NCBI GenBank assembly: GCA_964615935.1
Contig: CAZTTG010000052.1
Coordinates: 1-41,987 of the forward strand
From: CAZTTG01 sp964615935
GTDB lineage: Bacteria; Planctomycetota; UBA1135; GCA-002686595
DNA length: 41,987 nucleotides
Direction: 5' to 3'
Shown: positions 41,738 to 41,987 of the stretch, piece by piece
How the letters are laid out: each line of letters opens with the position of its first letter
How positions within the stretch are numbered: the first letter of the stretch is position 1
The notes under the pieces: generated by a model
Told to the model about the DNA's origin: nothing
The model's database searches: none
The model's input: the letters and a program-made list of their open reading frames with translations, nothing else
Translations under genes and position numbers: made by a program

Positions 41738-41851
41738 GAAGGGAAGGCTCCTCCCAGAGCAGCCCGAGGATCGCGACCGTGTCAGTCAGATGTAACAGGA
41801 TGCGCCCCCCAGGGTGCCTGGGGCGAGCCCGATGTCTCTTGGTGAGATCAC

Positions 41852-41881
41852 GGGGGCGGCCCGCCGGAGCAGGCCACCCCC
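41852..41881 (-). terminator. Hairpin terminator of the gene at the window end
   Basis: GGGGGTGGCCTGC and GCGGGCCGCCCCC on the minus strand form a 13-bp stem with a TCCG loop. Two positions pair as G-U only in minus-strand RNA and would be A-C mismatches on the plus strand, which shows the direction. It lies about 50 bp after the stop at 41933. Confidence 0.65.
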
Positions 41882-41932
41882 GGGGAAGCTCGTCCGGAAC
41901 CCGTCAGCTGGGGCGCGACGGGCTCCGCCCCG

Positions 41933-41987
41933 TCAATCGCAGATGATGAACTCGACGGCGTCGGTCAGGCCGGTGGTGCTGGGGCTG
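41933..41987 (-). CDS. C-terminal end of a second exported-protein gene (partial)
   Basis: Only 17 codons plus stop are inside the window: SPSTTGLTDAVEFIICD. The GLTDAVEF stretch matches GLTDAVELVF at the end of the neighbouring exported protein, so the two are probably tandem paralogues or share a C-terminal domain. The gene continues past the window edge. A strand-specific hairpin follows the stop. Confidence 0.75.
   Translation of the reverse strand, partial: SPSTTGLTDAVEFIICD

Larger units (their letters stand above)
41644..41932. other. Intergenic region between the two exported-protein genes
   Basis: 289 bp containing the leader hairpin, the candidate promoter, and a terminator for the upstream minus-strand gene. 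No gene is supported; the short open frames have no ribosome site or recognisable product. Confidence 0.5.

Noticed and set aside
1..41987. tRNA, rRNA or CRISPR array
   Set aside because: Read on both strands, no cloverleaf with a T-loop, no rRNA segment and no regularly spaced direct repeats were recognised. A tool-based scan would be needed to exclude a divergent tRNA.

Overview
The window is a very GC-rich stretch of a diderm bacterial chromosome. The diderm envelope is shown by a TamB-like protein, an outer-membrane beta-barrel of the TamA/BamA family and several lipoproteins. Sigma factor/zinc anti-sigma/exported-protein operons, a HEAT plus von Willebrand A protein, and tandem exported proteins sharing a C-terminal GLTDAVE signature all suggest Planctomycetota or a near relative. 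That placement is inference from gene style; no rRNA gene is present to settle it.

Layout. 1-300: 5' part of a Y1 (REP-associated type) transposase on the minus strand, with a perfect 22-bp palindrome upstream. 979-11345: plus-strand envelope cluster (TamB-like, TamA/BamA-like barrel with a lipobox, LapA-like membrane protein, small lipoprotein, giant fused membrane/spermidine-synthase-like protein). 11358-14638: minus-strand metabolic genes (aldehyde dehydrogenase, zinc alcohol dehydrogenase, fabI). 14973-17267: NfeD-like plus flotillin pair, closed by a strong hairpin. 17615-21623: three-gene regulatory operon (sigma-70-like protein, unknown protein, GAF-AAA+-Fis protein without the GAFTGA loop). 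22006-25746: queA, thiE, a small zinc-ribbon gene and queG; five stem-loops are packed between thiE and the zinc-ribbon gene. 26093-28738: sigma factor, zinc-finger/TPR protein, exported protein. 28898-30795: FliK-like and FlhB-C-terminal-like pair without other flagellar genes. 30792-33107: minus-strand cysteine desulfurase-like enzyme and lipase-like hydrolase. 33543-37779: a second ECF sigma/anti-sigma/exported-protein operon with start-stop overlaps and a U-tailed terminator. 37899-40331: HEAT-VWA protein and a membrane-anchored unknown. 40443-41987: two minus-strand exported-protein genes.

The most striking feature is at 41415-41627. A 203-bp element with perfect 14-bp terminal inverted repeats and a 5-bp CAATG target duplication lies inside the signal-peptide codons of the exported-protein gene. 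Removing the element and one target copy on paper rejoins a good ribosome binding site, an ATG and a textbook signal peptide to the rest of the gene, in frame (331 codons including stop). The gene therefore looks like a recent insertion mutant carrying a MITE-like element. The downstream neighbour, cut by the window end, carries the same C-terminal motif.

Functionally the window mixes outer-membrane biogenesis, membrane-domain organisation (NfeD/flotillin), queuosine and thiamine cofactor steps, fatty-acid synthesis, and at least three transcription-control modules that probably respond to envelope or extracellular conditions.
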